A stretch of 55,273 nt of DNA, taken from contig CALUQG010000012.1 of NCBI GenBank assembly GCA_944322855.1, positions 1 through 55,273 of the forward strand, given 5' to 3'. Below the pieces are notes generated by a model. It was not told the origin of the DNA. It was given only the letters and a program-made list of their open reading frames with translations, and did no database searches. This DNA is from Candidatus Gastranaerophilales bacterium. Lineage in GTDB: Bacteria; Cyanobacteriota; Vampirovibrionia; Gastranaerophilales; Gastranaerophilaceae. A program made the translations under genes and the position numbers. Of the stretch, positions 1-7,986 are shown piece by piece (position 1 is the stretch's first letter; each line of letters opens with the position of its first letter).

Positions 1-60
1 GATTTTCCGGCAGAAAATCCGAGTCGGTGAGAGTCCGAAAAATAATTATTCTATAAATAA
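1..60. other. Unassigned structured stretch at window edge
   Basis: No gene is visible here. Bases 1-7 (GATTTTC) and 13-19 (GAAAATC) form a perfect 7-bp hairpin with a 5-nt loop, and GAGTC is directly repeated nearby. It could be the end of an RNA gene or terminator that begins outside the window. I cannot name it. Confidence 0.25.
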
Positions 61-63
61 AAA

Positions 64-137
64 TGCCCCGGATTGGACTCGAACCAACGACGCACAGCTT
101 AGGACGCTATCGCTCTATCCAACTGAGCTACCGAGGC
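64..137 (-). tRNA. tRNA-Arg (anticodon CCU)
   Basis: The minus strand folds as a full cloverleaf. The acceptor stem is GCCTCGG/CCGGGGC with one G-U pair, the D arm is GCTC-loop-GAGC, and the anticodon stem ATAGC/GCTGT encloses the loop GTCCTAA, giving anticodon CCT, which reads the AGG arginine codon. The T arm contains TTCGAGT. The discriminator base is A and CCA is not encoded. Copies of parts of this gene lie just beside it at 164-227. Confidence 0.93.
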
Positions 138-163
138 ATTTTGTATGCTTGCCTAGATTGTTT

Positions 164-227
164 TCAGTTGGATAGAGCTTAATTTAAACTCACAAGCTCA
201 CCGCTTGTTTAGCCAACTGAGCACCGA
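164..227. repeat. tRNA-derived duplicated fragments (remnant or attachment-like)
   Basis: Bases 213-227 (ccaactgagcaccga) repeat the 5' part of the neighbouring tRNA-Arg gene (120-134) with one base missing. Bases 164-178 (tcagttggatagagc) are the exact inverse of its D arm (112-126). Between them ACAAGC/GCTTGT (192-197/203-208) forms a small hairpin, and CAGTTGG/CCAACTG (165-171/213-219) can pair around it. This may be a decayed second tRNA or the scar of an element that used the tRNA gene as target. No functional second tRNA can be folded. Confidence 0.5.
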
Positions 228-372
228 CAGAGTATTAAAATTTCTGTTATATCCCATTTTACTACAAATTATAAAAAAACAATAATTTAAAAATCTTAGA
301 AATATTTTATTATTCTTTATAATATCTAACCGGCTAATAGTTTATTTTCAAAATTTGAATATTATTATTTAT

Positions 373-1086
373 ATGAAAAAACTGTTGGTAATCACATTGT
401 GTATATTTTTTATGAGTTTTCCTGCACAGGCAGAAATTTGTAGTAATAGTGCTGAGCAAATAATTTCTCAAGAACATATGTTTCCAGAGAAGAAGGCACC
501 AAACGACAAAGTAATTATTACAAATTTAAGAAATATAATTTATAAAGGAAATGTTTTTACTGCTGAATTCTATTGTAAATTTTTGTCAGAAGATCATAAA
601 GCAGGAGACAGAATACAGTTTAATATATCTGAGGCAATATATACACAGGAAGGAACTTTGCTTATTCCTGCTTGCTCAAAGCTATTTGCCAGAATAATAA
701 AAATTCAAAAGCCAAAAATTTTTAATAAAAACGCAAGAGTATATCTGAAATTTGATTGTTTGGTGTTACCTCAAAATACTAAAATAAGTATGTCAGCTAA
801 ACCATTCACAAAAGACGGCTCACTTACTGAAGGACCTTGGATGACCACTGGAAAACTTGCTGTATCAACAATTGGTTTGGGGGTAATAGGTGCAGGTGCA
901 GGAGTCGGATTTTCCTTTATTCCAAATCCTGCTAAAATTGGCACAGGATTAGCAGTCGGTATTCCAGTCGGTTGTGGTGTAGGATTAATTACCGGACTAA
1001 TTACACCGGGATTGAAATATCATGCAAAAACGGGAGAAAAAATTCGTATTATTTTATGTGATAATCTGTGCTTGCCCAAAATATAA
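373..1086 (+). CDS. Secreted or envelope protein with glycine-zipper segment
   Basis: This 237-aa protein is of unknown function. The ATG at 373 is preferred over an in-frame TTG at 355 because it puts a clean signal peptide first (MKKLLVITLCIFFMSFPAQA, cut before EICSN). The middle part is rich in beta strand and includes the phrase EGTLLIPACSKLFARI, which recalls the TrbI/VirB10-type beta domain (a weak resemblance). Residues about 165-212 are a Gly-rich hydrophobic stretch (GVIGAGAGVGF, GIPVGCGVGLITG) like a glycine zipper that could insert in or cross a membrane. No Shine-Dalgarno sequence is evident. The gene stands alone, with a weak hairpin at 1150-1169 after it. Confidence 0.75.
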   Translation: MKKLLVITLCIFFMSFPAQAEICSNSAEQIISQEHMFPEKKAPNDKVIITNLRNIIYKGNVFTAEFYCKFLSEDHKAGDRIQFNISEAIYTQEGTLLIPACSKLFARIIKIQKPKIFNKNARVYLKFDCLVLPQNTKISMSAKPFTKDGSLTEGPWMTTGKLAVSTIGLGVIGAGAGVGFSFIPNPAKIGTGLAVGIPVGCGVGLITGLITPGLKYHAKTGEKIRIILCDNLCLPKI

Positions 1087-1149
1087 TTGTTTTAGTTTCA
1101 TTAAGAAGTTGCGGAGTTATATTCGATATTTATCAACTTTGTAAGAAAA

Positions 1150-1174
1150 AGCTCTAATAATTAAGAGTTTCTTT
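1150..1174 (+). terminator. Possible weak terminator after the secreted-protein gene
   Basis: AGCTCT/AGAGTT (1150-1155/1164-1169, one G-U pair) forms a short stem followed by TTCTTTT on the plus strand. The stem is short, so the call is tentative. Confidence 0.4.
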
Positions 1175-1290
1175 TATATTTGTAATTTTATATATCTGTT
1201 TATCAAGTAATCAAAACACAAATTCTAATATTTCATGAGCTTTGGTTAATATAATTTTAATGTATATTGCAAAAGAATACAGCACAGGTA

Positions 1291-1380
1291 TTATAATATC
1301 GGGTTATTTGCTTCTTTTTTATAAATTTCATCTGGAGTACAGTTTGTATGCTGTATAAATTTGAACATTCTGTGAGAACA
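1291..1380 (-). pseudogene. Possible remnant of an AraC-family regulator C-terminus
   Basis: A minus-strand frame of 29 codons ends at a TAA (1291-1293) and reads ...HRMFKFIQHTNCTPDEIYKK..., which resembles the last helix and tail of AraC/XylS DNA-binding domains (consensus like F-K-x-H-T-G-C-T-P-x-E-Y-R-K). A stop codon lies immediately upstream (1381-1383), and no start or remaining domain is found in this frame. It therefore looks like a decayed gene end. The match is short and could be chance. Confidence 0.3.
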
Positions 1381-1538
1381 TTATGCAATTACAGGTAAAA
1401 ATCTTTTTCGTTACCAATAAAAATATTTTTTCTGTATTCACATTGAAAATTTTTTGCAATTAGAATATTATTTACGCTTGATCAAAATAATTGTCTATAT
1501 ATTTGCAGTCTTTTTATTTTAAATTTAAATTTTAATAC

Positions 1539-3341
1539 TTATGAATACAAATTTTCAATCTGTTCTTTTTTTGTAGTTGAATCTGTAGTGCTTTGGGCAA
1601 GTATTTGTGCTAATTCATCATCTTTTTTGCTGATTTTACTCTGTCTGCAAAGTTTTATAGCAGTTGTTGAACCGTATTTTTGGTTCAATGCAACAAGGTT
1701 GTCTGTTATAGTTGCATTTGTAGCAAGTTTCAGCATTACTACAAGTGTTGATGTGTCAATTGACGCTGATGATGCTTTGATTTTTTGAACTTTTGTTCTA
1801 TCAGTTAAAAGGGCCTCTATTATTTCTTTATCAGCACCATATTTTTTTATGTCTTCAATAAATATAGGGTCACTTATTGCTCTGTTTAATATTATATCAG
1901 CCATGCTTGTGCCGTATCTTGTAGATAACCAGTCAAGAACATAGGTCTTTATTTTAGCTTTTCTTTCTTCCGTGCTGGTTGTTGCTGTTTCTGTAGTTGG
2001 CAAAACAGTATTCTCGTAATTTTGTTTATTTATCGAATTAGTAACATATTGAGCCGTATTTAATATATTTTGATTTGTATTATTTGTTTCTGATGAAATC
2101 AAATTGTTTGTTGATGTATTTGTTTGAGCTTTATAAACAGTGTTTTCTGATTTGTTATTTATGGTTATATTATTTTCAGTTAAGATTTTGTTTTTCTGTT
2201 CAGGATTTTGTGTTATTTTTTCTGTTAATTCAAGTATTTTTTTGCTGTCAATTTTAGTGCTGTTATTTACAATTTCATCAAGATTTATAGAATATTTTTC
2301 GCAATATTCTTTAATCTTGTCCACAAGATGTTCTGATGTCTTGTTCAAATCTTCTGCGCTGAATTTGTCAGAGCCATCTTTATTTTTTGCACTTAGAGCT
2401 ATTTTTAAAGCTTCTTCCATATCCGGATTATTGAACAAATTTTCTGTTGTATTATCAAGAAAATCATCATTCATATCTTTTTTTCTGGCTATATCAAGCA
2501 TAGTATTTTTTAGTTCATCTTTTTGTGTCATTCTGTCGCTGACGTTTATGATTGTTGATCCTTTATATTTAACGCTGTTATCATCACCTTTTATAGCTTC
2601 AAGTTCTTTTGCATTATTACAAAAATCCTCGGCTTCTTCCGGTGTTTGCTGCATTATACCGGCTGCTCTTGTTACATCTTCTTCTGTGTAAAGTTTTTCA
2701 CCCGGCTTGTCTTCTTTTTCTACAAAATGCATTGTTTCATCTTTTATATCAGGGTTGTCTGTTACAATTTCAGCTACATTCGCAACACCTTGAGAAGAAA
2801 AATCATCTCTTTCTTCTCTTATATCATTCATGTTTGAACCAAGTTTGCTTGAGTAGTAAACTTTTTCGCTCTTTGCATATTCAAACGCATCTTCAACATC
2901 GCCGCTGAACAATTTTTTGAAGAAAGTTCCTGTTCTTTTTAACCAGGTTGAGCCTTTTTTCTCAACAGCAGTCATAAGACCTTCAAATATATCAGAGGCA
3001 TTTAATGCACCGTTTTTTGCGATTTCTAAAAATGATCTTATTGCTTTTTCATCTGTCAGCTTACTTAAAATTTCTCTTTTTTGTTCGTCGCTGAAATTAA
3101 TTCCAAGCTCACTAAAAATCAGAGAAGGATTGTCTTTGTATTTTTTTACAAGTGCGTCTATATCAAAATTTCTGTTCTGATTTACTGTTTTATTTACTGT
3201 ATCGGAAGCAGATTCTGATGTAATATCAGGCAAAGAGTCTCCGAATACTTCAATACTTGATTTTGAAGTATTTTGAGATGACACAAAGATATTATTCGAT
3301 GTGTTGAAATTTATTATGTTGTCATTTCCAACGACTGTCAT
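1539..3341 (-). CDS. Large Asn/Lys/Thr-rich protein of unknown function
   Basis: This 600-aa protein belongs to no family I recognise. It has no signal peptide or clear membrane segment. It begins with about 60 polar Asn/Ser-rich residues, continues with charged helical segments (about 60-370), then a low-complexity Asn/Thr linker (about 390-460, rich in NNT and TNT), and ends in a helical region of about 130 residues (KIKTYVLDWLSTRYGTSMAD...). The composition and tripartite form suggest a structural or exported protein, which is an inference. The start is the first ATG after AAGGAC/GAGAG. It shares orientation with the 597-aa gene upstream but is separated from it by a strong terminator, so it has its own promoter. 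Confidence 0.75.
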   Translation of the reverse strand: MTVVGNDNIINFNTSNNIFVSSQNTSKSSIEVFGDSLPDITSESASDTVNKTVNQNRNFDIDALVKKYKDNPSLIFSELGINFSDEQKREILSKLTDEKAIRSFLEIAKNGALNASDIFEGLMTAVEKKGSTWLKRTGTFFKKLFSGDVEDAFEYAKSEKVYYSSKLGSNMNDIREERDDFSSQGVANVAEIVTDNPDIKDETMHFVEKEDKPGEKLYTEEDVTRAAGIMQQTPEEAEDFCNNAKELEAIKGDDNSVKYKGSTIINVSDRMTQKDELKNTMLDIARKKDMNDDFLDNTTENLFNNPDMEEALKIALSAKNKDGSDKFSAEDLNKTSEHLVDKIKEYCEKYSINLDEIVNNSTKIDSKKILELTEKITQNPEQKNKILTENNITINNKSENTVYKAQTNTSTNNLISSETNNTNQNILNTAQYVTNSINKQNYENTVLPTTETATTSTEERKAKIKTYVLDWLSTRYGTSMADIILNRAISDPIFIEDIKKYGADKEIIEALLTDRTKVQKIKASSASIDTSTLVVMLKLATNATITDNLVALNQKYGSTTAIKLCRQSKISKKDDELAQILAQSTTDSTTKKEQIENLYS

Positions 3342-3465
3342 TTTCTCTCTTTGTCCTTATTCTCTCTTATTGGTCCCAAATTGCATGTCTAGTTTGTCTT
3401 TTATATATATAAAGTATATTTTTTTCTTATTATTGCTTTAATAACAGATTATGTTACAAATTGTA

Positions 3466-3495
3466 AAAAGACTCCTAATATTTTAGGAGTCTTTT
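3466..3495 (-). terminator. Rho-independent terminator of the 597-aa gene
   Basis: AAAAGACTCCTAA and TTAGGAGTCTTTT pair over a tiny loop. Read on the minus strand the stem ends in a T-run, 29 bases after the stop of the gene at 3524-5317. The symmetry would allow function in both directions. Confidence 0.88.
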
Positions 3496-3523
3496 GGTAT
3501 ATGTGATTAGTTTAAATTATTAA

Positions 3524-5317
3524 TTATAGAAATCTCTGTGCATTAGCTTCCGCAATGTCTGCCTGTCTGAGTATTGCATCAATTTGAGCGGTTCTTGATG
3601 CGGATTTTGGAATATCATTTTCTACACCGAGTATCGGGTTTGGGATATAAGTTCTTTTTATGCCGGCATCAGGAGAAATTGTACTTGCTGCCTGCGGAGT
3701 TTGAAGCATAGGCTGTGATGCAATGTTGTTTTGCTGCTGCATTTGAGTCATTGTATCAAGCAAGTTACCTGGTTTTGCAGTTTGCTGTGGCTGCTGTACC
3801 ATTTGCGGCTGCTGTACAGGCTGCATTGTCTGAGGCTGTGTTGGCTGTTGTGTTTGTTGCGGCTGTGGTTGTGCATTTTCAGCATTCTTTTCTTTTTCAA
3901 GTGTTTTAACCGGTTTTCCGAAGATGCCATAGGATATTTTCTTTGCAATTCCTGAGAATATCGGTATAACAACACCCATCAAGAAAGCGATTCTTCCTGC
4001 ATAACCTACACCGACTTTAAGTCCGTAAGGTATTTTGGCAAATGCTGTTGCTGTTTTTGAAGATTTTAGAGGTTTGAGCGTTTCTCTGATTCTTCCGTAG
4101 CTCATGACTTTGCCAATCCATTTTATTGGTTTTTGATACCATTTTGTATTAGCTTTTGCTTCATTTTTGAGAGCTTCCATATAACGGGCCATTTTCGCAT
4201 AAGCTTTTTGATCACCGTATTTTGCAGCTTGGTTAGCTATTCTCATTGCTTTTTGATAGTTTTTGACATTTTCGGGTGACATTCCGATATATTTGAGACC
4301 AGCAATATGGTTTACAACTCTCATTTGAATGCCCATTGTTGCCATAAATGCCATCAATTCGGCTAATGAAGCCATAAATGTAGAGAATTTCTCGCCTTTT
4401 TCAGCCTTTGAAGCTTCATTGAAGGATTGAGCAATCATCAAGGCTTGGATTAACACCTGTCCTTTGCCTGAGAACATTCCGTTTGTAAGACACTCGGTTG
4501 CTCTCATCAAATAGCCGGCTGTTTTTTGTCCGAGTGTTATTTTGGCCGCACCCGGCAATACTGCTCTTTTGGCTCCTGCTTCAATTCCTTTGTAGCTGTC
4601 AATAAGACGTGCTTTATTTAAGATTTCACGCAGAGATGCATTATTTTTCACCATTCCCAAACCCCACCAGGGACGTTTTCCCAGAAGTTCGGTTTTATTA
4701 GCGGTTGATTTTTGTATAGTAGAAATTATTTCATCATAATATTTATAACTTTCTTTTTCTGCTTTTCTAAGAATGTTATCAAATTCTGTAAACCCGGGGT
4801 TCTTTTCTTTGTATTTTTTCATGACTTCAATTGCTCTGTTTGCAAGGTGTCCTTTGGAACCTGCAGCCTGAGATTGAACCTGTGAACCGCCTATACTCTG
4901 TTTTCTGAATAAAGTTCTCAGTATTTCAGAATTATCAATTCTTTTTTGAGCAGCTTTGTTTATGTTTTCTAAAGATTCAATAAAACTTTTTATTCTTGGA
5001 CTGTTTCCGAATTTATCAACAGTAGTTTCAACTTTCTTAAAAAATGTATCATCATATATTTTTGATTGAAGAGGTTTGTTGATTAAATTATTAATACCAA
5101 ATAAAGCTACTGTGCTTGCTCCTGCTGCTCCCAAAAATTTTAAAGGATTGTCAGGGGTTGATGCTGCAGCATTCAAAAGAGGATTGTTGTCAACCATAGC
5201 TCCGTTTGAAATTGGGGTTCCTGCTGCGCTGAAATTGGGCTGTATTTGATTTGGGTTAACATAACCTGCTGCGCTGTATGGATATCCCGATAAATTTTGT
5301 GAAATATTTTGAGACAT
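3524..5317 (-). CDS. Membrane-associated lineage-type protein with Gln/Pro-rich tail
   Basis: This 597-aa protein is not recognised. The N-terminal 60 residues are Asn/Pro/Ala-rich and polar. A hydrophobic segment follows (FLGAAGASTVALFGINNLI, about 61-79), then a long Lys-rich helical region with further hydrophobic stretches near 300-325 (MASLAELMAFMATMGIQM) and 435-460 (GYAGRIAFLMGVVIPIFSGI). Residues about 475-545 are a Gln/Pro low-complexity tract and the C-terminus is polar. It may be an inner-membrane protein with a disordered tail. No catalytic motif is visible. It has its own terminator at 3466-3495 and lies downstream of rplI, whose terminator separates the two. Confidence 0.78.
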   Translation of the reverse strand: MSQNISQNLSGYPYSAAGYVNPNQIQPNFSAAGTPISNGAMVDNNPLLNAAASTPDNPLKFLGAAGASTVALFGINNLINKPLQSKIYDDTFFKKVETTVDKFGNSPRIKSFIESLENINKAAQKRIDNSEILRTLFRKQSIGGSQVQSQAAGSKGHLANRAIEVMKKYKEKNPGFTEFDNILRKAEKESYKYYDEIISTIQKSTANKTELLGKRPWWGLGMVKNNASLREILNKARLIDSYKGIEAGAKRAVLPGAAKITLGQKTAGYLMRATECLTNGMFSGKGQVLIQALMIAQSFNEASKAEKGEKFSTFMASLAELMAFMATMGIQMRVVNHIAGLKYIGMSPENVKNYQKAMRIANQAAKYGDQKAYAKMARYMEALKNEAKANTKWYQKPIKWIGKVMSYGRIRETLKPLKSSKTATAFAKIPYGLKVGVGYAGRIAFLMGVVIPIFSGIAKKISYGIFGKPVKTLEKEKNAENAQPQPQQTQQPTQPQTMQPVQQPQMVQQPQQTAKPGNLLDTMTQMQQQNNIASQPMLQTPQAASTISPDAGIKRTYIPNPILGVENDIPKSASRTAQIDAILRQADIAEANAQRFL

Positions 5318-5410
5318 TTTCTACCCTGTTACCTTCCACTTATTATAATAAAAACATCGCGGCAAAAAATGTTGACTACAAAAATTTTTTCTGTAAATTT
5401 TTTGTAACAT

Positions 5411-5441
5411 AAAAAAGGTTCGATTTTTTTCGAACCTTTTT
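5411..5441 (-). terminator. Rho-independent terminator of rplI
   Basis: AAAAGGTTCG (5413-5422) and CGAACCTTTT (5431-5440) form a 10-bp stem with flanking A and T runs, 26 bases beyond the rplI stop on the minus strand. Confidence 0.9.
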
Positions 5442-5466
5442 ATTATTTTATTTGCTTTTATGAAAT

Positions 5467-5973
5467 TTATTCAGCTGTATTTTCTTCTGTTTCAGCAACT
5501 TCTTCTATTTCTGATTTGATAACTTCAGAAGCTGTAACAATAACAGGAAGTTCTGTTTTAACTTTAGATGTCAATTTGATGAGCATCTTGAATTCACCGA
5601 TTTTATTAATAGCCGCATCGAGCGAAATAATTTTTCTGTCGATACTTGTACCGAGTTTTGCATTTAATTCTTCAGCAAGCTTTTTAGTAGTAATTGTACC
5701 GAACAATTTGCCAGTTTCACCTGCTTTTGCAGAAAGTTCAAGTTTACCGAGTTCTTCAATTTTCTTAGCCAATTCAAGTGCTTCTTGATGAAGTTTTTCT
5801 TGTTTTGCTTTAATTCTTGCAAGATTTTGTTCTCTGTTTTTCAATGCACCGTCAGTTGCAACTTCTGCAAAATTTTGAGGAATTAAAAAGTTTCTTGCAT
5901 AGCCGTCTTTAACATTTACAACGTCACCGGCTTCACCTACGTTTTGTACGTCTTTTCTTAAAATTACCTGCAT
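5467..5973 (-). CDS. rplI: 50S ribosomal protein bL9
   Basis: bL9 binds 23S rRNA and reaches out from the L1 side of the large subunit. The 168-aa product has the classic N-terminal domain (MQVILRKDVQNVGEAGDVV, then VKDGYARNFLIPQNFA), the long connecting helix (about 45-75, Lys/Glu-rich) and the C-terminal RNA-binding domain with GKLFGTITTKKLAEEL. The last 15 residues are an acidic Glu/Ala/Thr tail, making it slightly longer than the usual ~150 aa. A strong Shine-Dalgarno (AAAGGAG) precedes the ATG. In many bacteria it sits with rpsF and rpsR; here it is a single-gene unit with its own terminator. Confidence 0.97.
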   Translation of the reverse strand: MQVILRKDVQNVGEAGDVVNVKDGYARNFLIPQNFAEVATDGALKNREQNLARIKAKQEKLHQEALELAKKIEELGKLELSAKAGETGKLFGTITTKKLAEELNAKLGTSIDRKIISLDAAINKIGEFKMLIKLTSKVKTELPVIVTASEVIKSEIEEVAETEENTAE

Positions 5974-6105
5974 TTTTATTCTCCTTTAATTAAATAATTT
6001 TTTGGTCAAATGGCAGTTACATACTGATAAAATATGTAACAGATATTATCGTAATAAAAACATATTCAATTGTCACCTGTTTTCCTTCATATTTTTTTAT
6101 TATTG

Positions 6106-6118
6106 TATAATTTTTGTA
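6106..6118 (+). promoter_or_regulatory. -10 box (TATAAT) for a leaderless transcript
   Basis: A perfect TATAAT lies at 6106-6111 and the ATG of the U32 gene at 6119, leaving 7 nt. The usual start point would fall on or next to the A of ATG, so there is no room for a ribosome binding site. No good -35 hexamer is seen at 17 bp. Confidence 0.7.
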
Positions 6119-7927
6119 ATGATTGATAAATGTAAAAAAATTGAACTGCTTGCTCCGGCAAAAGATAAAGAATGTGCATTTGCTGCTATAAATGCAGGTG
6201 CTGACGCTGTTTATATAGGTGCAGAAGCCTTCGGAGCAAGAAAAAAAGCCGGTAATTCTATTGCTGATATTTCACAAATCGTTGATTATGCACATAAATT
6301 TCTTGTAAAAGTTTATGTAACGGTTAACACAATTTTTTATGACAAAGAGCTTGATGCAGTCGAGAAATTGATATGGGAATTATATGAAATCGGAGTCGAT
6401 GCAATAATTTTTCAGGATTATTCGATTTTTGAAATGAACCTGCCCCCGATAGCACTGCATGCCAGCACACAGTGTAATAATGATACTCTTGAAAAAATAA
6501 AATTTTTAAAAGAACTGAATATACAAAGAGTTGTTCTTCCTAGAGAATTTTCGATTAAACAGATTAAAGAAGTTACATCAAATGTTAATATAGAGACAGA
6601 AGTTTTTGTTCATGGAGCTTTGTGTGTATCATACAGTGGACAGTGCTATTTCAGCGATTTTATAGGCGGAAGAAGTGCTAACAGAGGTGATTGTGCTCAG
6701 CCCTGCAGAAGAAAATATTCACTTATTGATGACAATAACAAGGTTATATTGCCGTATCAGCATCTATTATCAATGAAAGATAATAATCTTTCGGGGTACT
6801 TGCAAGAGCTTGTAGATGCTGATGTTACTTCTCTTAAAATAGAAGGGAGGTTAAAAGATAAAGACTACGTGACAAATGTTGTTTCTTTTTACAGAAAGGA
6901 AATTGATAAGTTATCAAAAAAACTTAGATCTTCTGCAGGCAACATTTCTACCGATTTTGTTCCTGATATTAATAAAACATTTAATCGAGGTTACACGGAC
7001 TTTTTTATTGACGGACAACGAAAATGTTTCATTAATCCCTTGACACCGAAATATATTGGAGAATACGCAGGAATTGTAAACAGTGTTAAAAATAATAGAT
7101 TGTTCTTGAAAGAAGCAAAGAGATTTAACGCACAGGATAAAATAGTTTATTTTAATTCTAACGGTGAGTTAAATGGTACAACAGTAACAAAAACTGATGG
7201 AAATAGCATTGAAGTTCTTAAAAAAGAAGGAATATCCACAGGAACAAAAATATACAGAAATTTCGATTCGTTTTTTTACAAAAGGCTTACTACTGCCAAA
7301 TTTATAAGGAAAATACCGGTAATCTATGATGTTTTCAAAGATAGAATAATTTTAACATCGTCACTTGGATATTCTGTTTCATACAAATTAGATGAAGACT
7401 TTGAAAAAGCGGATAATATTGAAAATTCACGTAATTCTGTATCAAAACAGCTTTCAAAACTCGGAGATACTGAATTTATTGTTGAAAACATAGATATTTC
7501 AGCAGATTTTGATTTATTCATGCCTGTTTCAAAATTGAATGAAATAAGACGTAATCTGGTTTTACAATTACAAAAAGAAACAAAAGAAAATTATGTATTT
7601 CAAACAAGGAGCTTCCCTGAGACTACCCCTCAATATCCTATAGATGAATTGGATTACTCATATAACATATCGAACAGTCAAGCTAAATATTTTTACGAAA
7701 AATGCGGTTGTGTTGTAAAAGAACCTTCTCCTGAGTGTAAAAAGATTGAGCGTCAATATAGCCTGATGAAAACAAAACACTGTTTAAGAGATTTTGCCGG
7801 AATTTGTCTTAAATCTAATCCGGATAGCAGAAAATTATTTTTAAAAGATGAGTTTGGAAATAAATTTCCTCTGTCTTTTGATTGTAAAAATTGTGTTATG
7901 TACGTAAAAAGTCCGACTTGCAAATGA
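6119..7927 (+). CDS. rlhA: Peptidase U32 family protein, RlhA-like (23S rRNA C2501 hydroxylation)
   Basis: This 602-aa protein matches the U32 family and most closely E. coli RlhA (YdcP): LLAPAKDKECAFAAINAGAD, GAEAFGARKKAGNS, LHASTQC, VHGALCVSYSGQCYFSD, GRSANRGDCAQPCRR and LKIEGRLKDKDYV are all family landmarks. U32 proteins are now linked to Fe-S-dependent hydroxylation of RNA or cofactors; the cysteines in SGQC and GDCAQPC are the likely ligands. The C-terminal half carries extra Cys residues (CGCVVKEPSPEC, CKNC). ATG 6119 is chosen over an upstream in-frame TTG because family homology starts there and a -10 box lies just before it. The assignment to RlhA rather than a paralogue is inferred. 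Confidence 0.9.
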   Translation: MIDKCKKIELLAPAKDKECAFAAINAGADAVYIGAEAFGARKKAGNSIADISQIVDYAHKFLVKVYVTVNTIFYDKELDAVEKLIWELYEIGVDAIIFQDYSIFEMNLPPIALHASTQCNNDTLEKIKFLKELNIQRVVLPREFSIKQIKEVTSNVNIETEVFVHGALCVSYSGQCYFSDFIGGRSANRGDCAQPCRRKYSLIDDNNKVILPYQHLLSMKDNNLSGYLQELVDADVTSLKIEGRLKDKDYVTNVVSFYRKEIDKLSKKLRSSAGNISTDFVPDINKTFNRGYTDFFIDGQRKCFINPLTPKYIGEYAGIVNSVKNNRLFLKEAKRFNAQDKIVYFNSNGELNGTTVTKTDGNSIEVLKKEGISTGTKIYRNFDSFFYKRLTTAKFIRKIPVIYDVFKDRIILTSSLGYSVSYKLDEDFEKADNIENSRNSVSKQLSKLGDTEFIVENIDISADFDLFMPVSKLNEIRRNLVLQLQKETKENYVFQTRSFPETTPQYPIDELDYSYNISNSQAKYFYEKCGCVVKEPSPECKKIERQYSLMKTKHCLRDFAGICLKSNPDSRKLFLKDEFGNKFPLSFDCKNCVMYVKSPTCK

Positions 7928-7938
7928 ATTAATTAATA

Positions 7939-7967
7939 AAAAAAGCAGACGTAAAGTCTGCTTTTTT
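7939..7967. terminator. Bidirectional terminator between the U32 gene and nusA
   Basis: AAAAAAGCAGAC and GTCTGCTTTTTT form a 12-bp stem with loop GTAAA. It lies between two convergent genes (stops at 7927 and 7987) and has A/T runs on both sides, so it can stop transcription from either direction. Confidence 0.9.
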
Positions 7968-7986
7968 GTTATACGAATATAATTGA

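Larger units (their letters stand above)
1087..1538. other. Gene-poor stretch
   Basis: About 450 bases separate the secreted-protein gene from the convergent 600-aa gene. Besides the weak hairpin at 1150-1174 and the possible regulator remnant at 1291-1380, I see only AT-rich sequence with no convincing reading frame. Confidence 0.6.

Noticed and set aside
1-60. Riboswitch or group II intron end at the window edge
   Set aside because: The GTCGGTGAGAGTCCG phrase looks RNA-like, but no complete consensus of a known class can be placed in the 60 visible bases.
2140-2691. A 183-aa plus-strand frame inside the 600-aa gene
   Set aside because: It lies wholly antisense to a gene with its own ribosome binding site and reads as Phe/Ser/Leu-rich low-complexity sequence, as expected for the complement of an Asn/Lys/Glu-rich gene.
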